Part shown: positions 26,787 through 34,457 of the stretch, piece after piece
Position numbering within the stretch: position 1 is the first letter of the stretch
Layout of the letters: every line of letters begins with the position of its first letter
Assembly: GCF_004362525.1 (NCBI RefSeq)
Contig: NZ_SNXS01000009.1
Span: forward strand, 62,001-126,000
Length of the DNA stretch: 64,000 nt
Origin: Roseateles toxinivorans
GTDB lineage: Bacteria; Pseudomonadota; Gammaproteobacteria; Burkholderiales; Burkholderiaceae_C
Direction of reading: 5' to 3'
Position numbers and translations under genes: made by a program
The notes under the pieces: model-generated
What the model was told of the DNA's origin: nothing
The model's database searches: none
The model's input: only the letters and a program-made list of their open reading frames with translations

Positions 26787-28324
26787 ACCTCACGACCCCT
26801 ACCATGTCCAGACCCGACCTCGTCGAATCATTGGCTCAGTTGGGCGTGCCTGGCGGCGCGCTGTCCGGCGGAACGCTCCAAGCCCGCTCACCCATCGACG
26901 GCGTGGTGGTCGGCGCCGTGCACGAAACAAGTGTCCCGCACGCGAGGGCGGCGGTGGATCGCGCGTACGCGGCGTTTCTCGTCTGGCGCAATGTGCCTGC
27001 GCCCCAGCGCGGCGAGCTGGTTCGCCTCCTGGGGGAGCGGTTGCGCCGCGAAAAATCGACCCTGGCCCGCCTCGTGTCCTCGGAGACCGGGAAGATCCTC
27101 AGCGAGGGCTTGGGCGAGGTGCAGGAGATGATCGACATCTGCGACTTCGCGGTCGGTCTGTCGCGTCAGTTGCATGGCCTCACCATCGCCAGCGAGCGGC
27201 CGGGCCACCGCATGATGGAGCAATGGCTGCCGCTGGGCGTGGTGGGCATCATCACGGCCTTTAATTTTCCGGTGGCTGTCTGGGCTTGGAACGCCGCCCT
27301 GGCGCTGGTTTGCGGCAACGCCTGTGTCTGGAAACCCTCGGAAAAGACGCCGCTGACCGCCTTGGCCCTTCAGGCGATCTTCGAGCGCACGCTGACGGTC
27401 TGCCGCGCGGCTGGCGGCGAGGTGCCCGATGACCTGTCGCAGCTGGTGATCGGCCAGGCCGACGTGGGGGAAGCGCTGGTGGATCATTCGCTCGTGGCGC
27501 TGGTCTCGGCCACGGGTAGCACGCGCATGGGCCGCATCGTGGGGCCCCGCGTGGCTCAGCGCTTTGGTCGCTGCATTCTGGAGCTTGGCGGCAACAATGC
27601 GGTGATCGTTGCGCCGAGTGCCGATCTCGACCTGGCGGTGCGGGGAACAGCCTTCGGCGCCTTCGGGACGGCCGGCCAGCGCTGCACGAGCACGCGGCGG
27701 GCCATCGTGCACGAAAGCATTCATGACGAATTCGTGGCCCGCCTGGAACGGGCGCGCGCGCGCCTGCCGATCGGTAGCCCGCTCGCCGCTGGCATCCTGG
27801 TGGGCCCCCTGATCGACCGCGCCGCATTCGACGCCATGCAGGCCGCCCTGGCCGAGGCGCGTGACCAAGGGGGGCAGGTGAGCGGCGGCGGGCGCGTGCT
27901 GGAAGACCGGTTCCCAGAGGCCTGGTATGCAGATCCGGCCCTCGTACGGATGCCCGCGCAGACTGCCGTGGTCTGCCAGGAAACGTTCGCGCCCATCCTG
28001 TATCTGCTGAAGTACCGCACGCTGGACGAGGCCATTGCCCTGCAGAACGCGGTTCCTCAGGGCTTGTCGTCGGCGATCTTCACCAATGACCTGCGGGAGG
28101 CCGAGCGCTTCGTGGCGGTGGCCGGCAGCGACTGCGGCATCGCCAACGTCAATCTCGGCACCTCCGGCGCCGAGATTGGCGGCGCCTTCGGCGGCGACAA
28201 GGACTCGGGCGGGGGCCGCGAAAGCGGCTCCGACGCGTGGAAGGCCTACATGCGCCGCAGCACCAACACGGTCAACTACTCCGGCACCCTGCCACTGGCG
28301 CAAGGGGTGAAGTTCGATCTTTGA
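26783..28324 (+). CDS. ALDH7-type aldehyde dehydrogenase (aminoadipate-semialdehyde / piperideine-6-carboxylate type)
   Basis: The 513-residue protein has the ALDH7 (antiquitin/AmaB) features: SPIDGVVVGAVHETSV near the start, EVQEMIDICDFAVGLSRQLHG and SERPGHRMMEQWLPLGVVG. NAD-binding ITAFNFPVAVWAWNAALALVCGN and KPSEKTPLTA follow. The catalytic Glu is in ELGGNN (about 265) and the Cys in FGTAGQRCTSTRR (about 300). The ending GSDAWKAYMRRSTNTVNYS is typical. The family oxidises 2-aminoadipate 6-semialdehyde to 2-aminoadipate in lysine or pipecolate breakdown. It is translationally coupled to the amine dehydrogenase, which would supply the aldehyde. Exact substrate is inferred. Confidence 0.92.
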   Translation: MNLTTPTMSRPDLVESLAQLGVPGGALSGGTLQARSPIDGVVVGAVHETSVPHARAAVDRAYAAFLVWRNVPAPQRGELVRLLGERLRREKSTLARLVSSETGKILSEGLGEVQEMIDICDFAVGLSRQLHGLTIASERPGHRMMEQWLPLGVVGIITAFNFPVAVWAWNAALALVCGNACVWKPSEKTPLTALALQAIFERTLTVCRAAGGEVPDDLSQLVIGQADVGEALVDHSLVALVSATGSTRMGRIVGPRVAQRFGRCILELGGNNAVIVAPSADLDLAVRGTAFGAFGTAGQRCTSTRRAIVHESIHDEFVARLERARARLPIGSPLAAGILVGPLIDRAAFDAMQAALAEARDQGGQVSGGGRVLEDRFPEAWYADPALVRMPAQTAVVCQETFAPILYLLKYRTLDEAIALQNAVPQGLSSAIFTNDLREAERFVAVAGSDCGIANVNLGTSGAEIGGAFGGDKDSGGGRESGSDAWKAYMRRSTNTVNYSGTLPLAQGVKFDL

Positions 28325-28351
28325 CCAACGACCCCACCGGGTCCGCAATTT

Positions 28352-28954
28352 ATGACGGGCACACCCATGAGCGAACCAAATGACCACCGCGCCATCGGCC
28401 CTGCGGCCTACCGGCAGAACGAGGTGGTGAGGGCGGCCAACGGCACCGCGATAGAGATCGCGCACACCGATGCCGAGGGGCGCATAGTGCTGGCCGACAC
28501 GTTGACGCTCGCCTCGCGCGACGCCCCGGCCTTGATACTCGACTACGCCACACTCACTGGGGCGTGCACCGCAGCGCTCAGTTCACGCATGAGCGGTGTC
28601 TTCACGAATCGCCCGCAGTGGGTGCCTGCGTTGATCCGGAGTGGCCAGGATTCGGGCGAGCGCGTCTGGCCGTTTCCCCTGCCGCTCGACTACGAGGAGG
28701 CGATCAAGAGCGAGGTTGCGGACATCCGGCAATGCGCGCTCGAAGCCGAGGCCGACCACATCCTGGCGGCGGTGTTCCTGCGCCGGTTTCTCGTGGGCGA
28801 TCCAGCCTGGATCCACATCGACCTGTCCTCCGGCAAGCACAAGGGCGGGCTCGCCCATGTCCCGACGGATGTGACCGGCTTCGGCGTGCGTTACACACTC
28901 AATCTGCTACTGGACCAGCTGTTGCTCGACCAGCATTTGCCGGCATCGGCCTAG
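28352..28954 (+). CDS. C-terminal half of an M17 leucyl aminopeptidase
   Basis: The 200-residue product starts (28352, or ATG 28367) just inside the M17 catalytic domain. NGTAIEIAHTDAEGRIVLADTL carries the Asp/Glu metal ligands and the Arg of the family motif. ILDYATLTGACTAALSSRMSGVF follows, and the end DPAWIHIDLSSGKHKGGLAHVPTDVTGFGVR is normal. The preceding Lys and Asp ligands and the whole N-terminal domain are absent, so ordinary PepA activity is not expected. Nevertheless the frame is clean and it sits inside the operon, 27 bases after the ALDH gene and 23 before the reductase. It may be a decaying fragment or a repurposed half-enzyme. Confidence 0.72.
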   Translation: MTGTPMSEPNDHRAIGPAAYRQNEVVRAANGTAIEIAHTDAEGRIVLADTLTLASRDAPALILDYATLTGACTAALSSRMSGVFTNRPQWVPALIRSGQDSGERVWPFPLPLDYEEAIKSEVADIRQCALEAEADHILAAVFLRRFLVGDPAWIHIDLSSGKHKGGLAHVPTDVTGFGVRYTLNLLLDQLLLDQHLPASA

Positions 28955-28977
28955 CGGAAGAAGGGGTCTCGTACATC

Positions 28978-29937
28978 ATGACTACGATGGAACTGGTTGT
29001 CACCAGGACGACGCGGGAGGCGGAGGGTGTTCGCGGCTTCGATCTCCGGCGGGCCGATGCAACACCCCTGCCGGTGTTCACGGCCGGCGCCCACATCGAC
29101 CTGCACCTTCCCAATGGCTTGACCCGCCAGTATTCGCTGCTGAATGACCCGCGGGAGCGCCACCGCTACTGCCTGGGCATCAGCTTGCCGGCGGACTCTC
29201 GCGGTGGATCGCGCTACCTGCATGAGCATGTGAAGGCGGGGGACCGCCTGACGGCCGGGCAACCGCGTTCACTCTTCGCCATCGATGCCGCCGCCGCAGA
29301 GCACGTCTTCATCGCTGGCGGCATCGGCATCACGCCGTTCATGAGCATGATCCGCTGGTGCGAGGCGCATGGCCAGCGCTGGCGCCTGCTGTATTGTGTC
29401 CGCTCGCGGGCCCGCGCGGCCTTCCTGTGGGACCTGGCGGCCTATCACGAGCGGGTGCTACTGTATGTCGATGAAGATGCCGGGGAGGGCCATCCAGACC
29501 TTCGTGGGTTTCTCTCGGACGCGCCTGCCGCAAGCCATGTCTACTGCTGCGGCCCCGCGCCGCAAATGCAGGCCGTTGCGGCCGCCGCCGCCGGGCTGGG
29601 CATCGACGCCGGCGCGGTGCACTTCGAACGCTTCAGCGCTGGCCAACTGGCGCCTACCGACGGGGGCGACAGGCCCTTTGACATCGTTCTCCAGCGCCAC
29701 GGAGGCCACTTCACCGTGCCCCCGGGCGCGACCATTCTCGAAACGCTGGAGCGCAACGGCCTGTCGATGCCGTTCTCCTGCCGCGAGGGGCTGTGCCGGG
29801 CCTGCGAAGTGCCGATGCTGGCCGGAAAAGCGGACCACCGCGACTCTGTCCTGAGCCAGGCGGAGCGCAACGCCCACACGTCGATCATGCCCTGCATCTC
29901 GCGGGCGGTGTCCGGCGAGCTGGTGCTGGATATTTAG
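28978..29937 (+). CDS. Phthalate-dioxygenase-reductase-like protein (FMN, NAD(P)H, plant-type 2Fe-2S)
   Basis: The 319-residue protein has class IA oxygenase-reductase order. The FMN domain has RQYSLLND (about 42-49) and GGSRYLHEHV. The NAD(P) domain has FIAGGIGITPFMSMIRW (about 104-120) and VYCCGPAPQM. The C-terminal ferredoxin has SCREGLCRACEVPML plus MPCIS as the four cluster cysteines. Such VanB/PDR proteins feed electrons from NADH to Rieske oxygenases or other acceptors. No oxygenase is encoded in the island; the only Rieske protein in the window is at 44420-45529 in the core. It could serve an oxygenase elsewhere, for example one that begins N-demethylation. This is inference. Confidence 0.9.
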   Translation: MTTMELVVTRTTREAEGVRGFDLRRADATPLPVFTAGAHIDLHLPNGLTRQYSLLNDPRERHRYCLGISLPADSRGGSRYLHEHVKAGDRLTAGQPRSLFAIDAAAAEHVFIAGGIGITPFMSMIRWCEAHGQRWRLLYCVRSRARAAFLWDLAAYHERVLLYVDEDAGEGHPDLRGFLSDAPAASHVYCCGPAPQMQAVAAAAAGLGIDAGAVHFERFSAGQLAPTDGGDRPFDIVLQRHGGHFTVPPGATILETLERNGLSMPFSCREGLCRACEVPMLAGKADHRDSVLSQAERNAHTSIMPCISRAVSGELVLDI

Positions 29938-29959
29938 TCCCCGCACCGAGCAATCTCTG

Positions 29960-29988
29960 TTGACGGCAGTAGCCATCCACGTTAATCT
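29960..29988 (+). promoter_or_regulatory. Candidate promoter before the second TonB receptor
   Basis: TTGACG (29960-29965), 17 bases, then TAATCT (29983-29988) is a moderate sigma-70 match. As in the first operon, the TetR-type operator starts a few bases after the -10 element. Confidence 0.4.
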
Positions 29989-29995
29989 TTAAAAA

Positions 29996-30013
29996 AACGG
30001 ACCGATCGGTCTT
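29996..30013. promoter_or_regulatory. TetR-type operator, copy 2
   Basis: AACGGACCGATCGGTCTT holds the same perfect core GACCGATCGGTC as copy 1. It lies 20 bases before the receptor start codon and just downstream of a candidate -10 element. Confidence 0.7.
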
Positions 30014-30032
30014 TATTAACTGGAGACAGAAC

Positions 30033-32306
30033 ATGAGTTGGATTTGTGCAAACACACTAGGCAGCCATTGCCGGCTGCTGGGTCTTGTCGCCGCGTTGGC
30101 CTCGGCGGCTGGCCCCGTGGCCCTGGCCCAGGGTGCGGACCCTGCAGCCGGCGAGAAGCCCGCGGCTTCGCCCAATGCGGCGCAGAAGGACGCTACGGCG
30201 CTGGCGAGCGGAAAGTCCGAGGTGCTGGACACGGTGGTGATCACCTCCAACAAGCGACGGCAGTCGCGCGAAGAAGTCGCCGGAACCATCACCTCGCTGA
30301 GCGGCGCCAGCCTTGAGGCCGCCGGGATCAAGGATGCGGAGGGCGCGTTGCGCCTGGCGCCCGGCGTGCAGACGAACAAGGGCGATCCCGACCAGTCGCT
30401 GCCCACCATCCGCGGTGTTGGCACCGTCACCAACACCCAGGCGCTGGGCCTCCAGCAGTCCACCACAGGGATCTATGTAGATGACGTGCCCTTCACCGAC
30501 CCTGTCGGCGTGACCGCGACGGAAGACCTGGCTCCCTTCGATCTGGAGAGCATCGACATCCTCCGTGGCCCCCAGGGCGCCTTGTATGGCTCATCGTCGC
30601 TCGGCGGCGCGATCCTCTACAAGCTCAACAAGCCCAACCTCAAGCGCCAGGAGTTCGCCTTGCAGGTCGATGTGGCGGGTGTGGCGGGTGGCGGCACCGA
30701 TCGCTCGGCCTACGCGCTCTTCAACGCGCCGCTGTCGTCCGACGTTGCGGGCGTCCGGATCGTGGCCTTCGACCGCCGGGACAGCGGCTACATCGACAAC
30801 CTGGGCACCGGGGAGTCGAAGGCGAACACCCTGCACCAGCGGGGGGGGCGCATCATCGGCCTGTTCAAACCCACGCCGGGCATCAAGGTCACGACGACCC
30901 TGCTGACGCAGGAAACCCAGATCGGCGACGGGTTCGCGGTTGCGCCGTCCGAACACGAGCGCAGCATTTCCACCCCGACACCGTCGACCCGCAAGGGCCG
31001 CTTCACTTTCGGCAACGTCCAGGTCGAGGCCGACCTCTCGGGCTACACCCTGACCAGCAGCACGGCCGTGCTCACCAAGAATGTGTGGGCACAACCGGAC
31101 CTCTCTGCCGGGTGGGGTGACATCGGCACGGTCGAAGGCCTGGCCTTGCTGCCGCTGGTGAAAGGCACCAGCAAGGCTCACACCCACACCGTCTCCGAAG
31201 AACTGCGCATCGCCAGCCCCGCCAGCGCCCGCCTGAACTTCGTCGCCGGGCTCCTGTACCAACGCTACAAGGACTCCTTCGATGCGCGCATCACGGCACC
31301 CGGCGGGGCCGATCGTTGGGGCGCCGAGCTGATGCCCAATGACCTGGTGCTGGTGGAGAACGACCACAGCCTGATGACGGAAAGCGCGGTGTTCGCGGAT
31401 GCGGAGTACCGCGTCACCCCGGCATTCAGCCTCGGCCTCGGCGGGCGCTTCTACCGCAACACGCAGCGGCAGTTCGCGAACTCCCAGACCTTGCCCGAGG
31501 TCTTTGGTGAGGCGCCCGAGTTCTTGGCCATCAGCTCGGATTCCGGCCTCACGCCCAAGATCAGCGCCAAGTACAAGTTCGAGAACGCGCTGTGGTACGC
31601 CTCGGCCGCGAAGGGCTATCGGTTCGGCGGGATCAACTACGGCTCCAACACCAGGTATCAGCCGGATTCCTTGTGGAGCTATGAGACCGGCCTGCGGGTG
31701 AGCCTGTCCAAGGAGCTCCGTTATGACGTGGCCGTCTACTGGGTCAAATGGAACGATGCCCAGGTCAACGCGCGGGTGGGCACGGGCGAGCTTTCCTACT
31801 ATGGGATTGCCAATGTGGGCAAGGCCACCGTCAAAGGCATCGAAACCAATGTCGACTGGAACCCTGTGCAAAGCCTGGCCCTGAAACTCTCCGGCGCTTA
31901 TGTGGATGCGCGCACGTCGAGCGAGTTCGAGTCGTCGAACGGCTTCCCCGTGCCCTCGGGAACGAGGCTGCCGGGCACGCCCCGCTTCCAGAGTTCGCTG
32001 ACGGCGAATTGGAGCTTTGCCGGCCCCTTCGACAGCAGCGGGCGGCTGGGCTTGTCCCACAGCTTCATGGGCCGGCGCAAGACGAACATCGACGGGCCGG
32101 GCGAGCTGTCCAGCTACCAGCAGCTCGACACGCGCCTGGCCTTCGGGTGGGACAAGGTGGAACTCTCCCTCTACGTGAACAACCTGACCGACAGCCACGG
32201 GGCCAGCGGGGGATCGATCACGCAGACGCTGGGAGGCAACTTCTACGGCCAGTACTATCCGATCAAGCCGCGCACCGTCGGTCTGAGCTTGCGCTACGAC
32301 CTCTGA
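30033..32306 (+). CDS. TonB-dependent outer-membrane receptor (no STN domain)
   Basis: The 757-residue protein starts MSWICANTLGSHCRLLGL with a signal peptide ending near VALAQ. An Ala-rich linker leads to the TonB box/plug beginning VLDTVVITSNKRRQSREEVAG (about 66). The plug carries LAPGVQTNKGDPDQSLPTIRG, TGIYVDDVPF and IDILRGPQGALYGSSSLGGAILY. The barrel runs to the final RTVGLSLRYDL. There is no N-terminal STN domain, so control is by the TetR-type operator rather than a FecI/FecR relay. TGGAGAC precedes the ATG. It is the outer-membrane entry for the island's substrate, followed after seven bases by an MFS carrier gene. Confidence 0.93.
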   Translation: MSWICANTLGSHCRLLGLVAALASAAGPVALAQGADPAAGEKPAASPNAAQKDATALASGKSEVLDTVVITSNKRRQSREEVAGTITSLSGASLEAAGIKDAEGALRLAPGVQTNKGDPDQSLPTIRGVGTVTNTQALGLQQSTTGIYVDDVPFTDPVGVTATEDLAPFDLESIDILRGPQGALYGSSSLGGAILYKLNKPNLKRQEFALQVDVAGVAGGGTDRSAYALFNAPLSSDVAGVRIVAFDRRDSGYIDNLGTGESKANTLHQRGGRIIGLFKPTPGIKVTTTLLTQETQIGDGFAVAPSEHERSISTPTPSTRKGRFTFGNVQVEADLSGYTLTSSTAVLTKNVWAQPDLSAGWGDIGTVEGLALLPLVKGTSKAHTHTVSEELRIASPASARLNFVAGLLYQRYKDSFDARITAPGGADRWGAELMPNDLVLVENDHSLMTESAVFADAEYRVTPAFSLGLGGRFYRNTQRQFANSQTLPEVFGEAPEFLAISSDSGLTPKISAKYKFENALWYASAAKGYRFGGINYGSNTRYQPDSLWSYETGLRVSLSKELRYDVAVYWVKWNDAQVNARVGTGELSYYGIANVGKATVKGIETNVDWNPVQSLALKLSGAYVDARTSSEFESSNGFPVPSGTRLPGTPRFQSSLTANWSFAGPFDSSGRLGLSHSFMGRRKTNIDGPGELSSYQQLDTRLAFGWDKVELSLYVNNLTDSHGASGGSITQTLGGNFYGQYYPIKPRTVGLSLRYDL

Positions 32307-32313
32307 AAGACGT

Positions 32314-33720
32314 ATGGAAGGTCCTAGGAAATCCGATGCGGTCGCAGCCATCGCCGCGACCTGTGTCTTCACCGCGCTGGATGCGGCCATGTCCCCGGGC
32401 CAGGCGGATGTGCTCGCCACATTCCACTTGTCTATCGCGGAATACGGGTGGGCATCGGCGGTGCAGTTCCTGTCGGTGGCGATCCTCACGCCCGTAATCG
32501 CCAGGTTCGGCGACCTTTACGACAAGCGGGCCGTCACCGGCATTTCCATGGCGATCGCCTGCTTGGGGGCGCTGGTCATCGCGTGCGCACCCACTCAGTT
32601 TGCCTATGTCATCGGGCAGGCCCTGCTGGGCGCCTGGGTGGGCGGCTCCACCGTGGCCGTGGCGCTCATGGCGGAACTGCTGCCACCGAAGAAGCAGGCG
32701 AGCGGGCAGGGCCTGATCCAAGGCGCATCAGGCGTCTTCGCCGCGGCCGGGCTGCTGGGGGCCGGGCCGGTCATCGCCTCGCTCGGCACCAGCTCCCTGT
32801 TCTGGTTGCCAGTCGTGCTCGTGGGTCCCTGCGTGCTGTTTCTAGTTCGGGTCGGGCGCAGAGGGGAGGGTGTTGTGGCGCGGGCCGGCAGCCACCGGAT
32901 GCTCGACCTGAAGGGGGCGGCCTTGCTGGCGCTGATGCTGACGCTCTTCTCAGGCAGCATGCAATTCGTCCTTGATGGCGGGTGGATCACGGCGCTCTCG
33001 ATCGCCGGCCTAGCCGTGCTCGGCGCCGTTGTGCTGCCGAGGTGGATGCGGGCCGAGCGCGAGCATCCCGAGCCGCTGGTTGATGTGCAGCTGTTCTCGC
33101 GGTGGGACATCTCGTGCATCCACGTCATGGCGCTCCTGCTGGGCATTGCCAGCACTGCCATGTACGTGCTGTTCCCCATGCTGATTGGGGCCGCCAGCGC
33201 GGGCGGCGCGGGGTTTGGCTCGAGCGCCTCAGTGGTGGGCTGGTTGCTGCTGCCGACGGGCCTTGTCGGCTTCCTGCTGATTCCGGCCTACGGCGTCCTG
33301 GACCGGCACCTCAAGCCGAGCAGCGTGCTGGCACTCGGCTTCGGCATCCTGGCTATTGCCTTGTTGCTGCCGATCAGGTGCCACCAGGCGGTCTGGCAGC
33401 TGCTGGTGGCCACAACGCTGTTCGGCATCGGCATGTCGATCGCACTGACCCAGGGGGTGGCCGAGCTGATGCGACGCGTTCCCGAAGAGCGCGCCTCCAG
33501 CGCCAGCGGCACCTTCTTCATGGCCAAGACCCTGGGTGGCGCATTGGGCGCCCAGATCGCGGTGGCGGCCCTGGGCGCCAGCGCCGAGCAGTCCGCTCTG
33601 GCGGATCTCGGGCAACTGGCGCTCGCCTTGAGCCTGGCGGCGGCAGCCAGCGTGGCCGGCATGGCGCTGGCCCTCAGCATGGGACGCGCACCCTGGCGGC
33701 TGCGCGTGGCACGCAGCTGA
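32314..33720 (+). CDS. MFS transporter (DHA2-like, about 14 spans)
   Basis: The 468-residue protein has an N-terminal helix pair with the MFS A-motif variant ARFGDLYDKRAVTG (about 64-77), GQALLGAWVGGSTVAVALMAELLP (helix 4 region) and TRVPEERASSASGTFFMAKTLG-like sequence late in the protein. About fourteen hydrophobic segments can be counted, which fits DHA2-type carriers. It starts seven bases after the receptor gene and so probably moves the same compound across the inner membrane, or exports a product. The C-terminus ends in a basic tail. Direction and substrate are unknown. Confidence 0.9.
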   Translation: MEGPRKSDAVAAIAATCVFTALDAAMSPGQADVLATFHLSIAEYGWASAVQFLSVAILTPVIARFGDLYDKRAVTGISMAIACLGALVIACAPTQFAYVIGQALLGAWVGGSTVAVALMAELLPPKKQASGQGLIQGASGVFAAAGLLGAGPVIASLGTSSLFWLPVVLVGPCVLFLVRVGRRGEGVVARAGSHRMLDLKGAALLALMLTLFSGSMQFVLDGGWITALSIAGLAVLGAVVLPRWMRAEREHPEPLVDVQLFSRWDISCIHVMALLLGIASTAMYVLFPMLIGAASAGGAGFGSSASVVGWLLLPTGLVGFLLIPAYGVLDRHLKPSSVLALGFGILAIALLLPIRCHQAVWQLLVATTLFGIGMSIALTQGVAELMRRVPEERASSASGTFFMAKTLGGALGAQIAVAALGASAEQSALADLGQLALALSLAAAASVAGMALALSMGRAPWRLRVARS

Positions 33721-33764
33721 CAAGCCATAATATGTTTCCACGCCAGACCAGACCCACGAACACT

Positions 33765-34370
33765 ATGCCCGCTCGCTCCGCCGTATACATGGAAGACATG
33801 CGAGAGCGTATTCTGGACGCGACCCTACGGTGCCTGGACCGCAGCGGCTTGGCCAATGCGTCCCTGAGCGAGATATGCCAGGAGGCCAAGATCAGCCGCG
33901 GCGCGCTCTACGTGCACTTTGCAAGCAAGAGCGAAATCCTGTGCTGCACGGTGGCGCGCGCCACCGAGAGGTGGTTGACGGTATCAACATTCCATGACGT
34001 TCCCACGCTGCGCGACTTTCTCGTCGCCGAATACGACCTTGGCGGCGTCGATCTGCAGCAGGGCATCTATGTCGAGATGGAGCTGCTGGCGGCGGCGCGG
34101 ACCGACTTGGCGTTGCGGGAGGCCGTGCGGCAGTCCAGCGACGCGCGCGCGGACATGATCCGCGTCAGCATGGCGGGCCTCCAGGCGAAAGGGCATCTGC
34201 GGGCCGGGCTGTCGTCCGAGATCGCGGCGCACCTGGTGGGCTGCTTCCTCGATGGGATCTTCGTTCACGCCTTGGGCGACCGAGGTGACCGCAAAATGCA
34301 CATCGCCGCCGTCAACACCCTGCTGGCGGGCCTGCTCACGCCCAAGGCCTTGAAAAGCCTGCCCCCCTGA
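33765..34370 (+). CDS. TetR-family regulator of the island
   Basis: The protein of about 201 residues has the TetR DNA-binding domain at about 8-60: MRERILDATLRCLDRSGLANASL, then SEICQEAKISRGALYVHFASKSEIL with the HFxSK signature. A ligand-binding helical domain follows to residue 200. The start may be 33732, 33765 or 33789; 33765 is chosen for spacing and length. It is the only TetR-type gene among three near-identical 18-bp palindromes, so it is the likely repressor of the amine dehydrogenase, receptor and M14 units. It lies 44 bases after the MFS gene and carries no operator of its own, so it is probably co-transcribed with the receptor operon and thus self-limited. Confidence 0.9.
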   Translation: MPARSAVYMEDMRERILDATLRCLDRSGLANASLSEICQEAKISRGALYVHFASKSEILCCTVARATERWLTVSTFHDVPTLRDFLVAEYDLGGVDLQQGIYVEMELLAAARTDLALREAVRQSSDARADMIRVSMAGLQAKGHLRAGLSSEIAAHLVGCFLDGIFVHALGDRGDRKMHIAAVNTLLAGLLTPKALKSLPP

Positions 34371-34428
34371 GAAAGCCACCGTGCGGCGCTCAAGTCGCCG
34401 CGACGATGACCTTTTATTTGCCATAAAT

Positions 34429-34446
34429 AACCAACCGGTCGGTTTT
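34429..34446. promoter_or_regulatory. TetR-type operator, copy 3
   Basis: AACCAACCGGTCGGTTTT aligns with copies 1 and 2. Its arms AACCAACC and GGTCGGTT are complementary except at one pair. It ends 11 bases before the M14 start codon, close enough to hinder transcription or initiation. Confidence 0.65.
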
Positions 34447-34457
34447 ATTTGATAATC

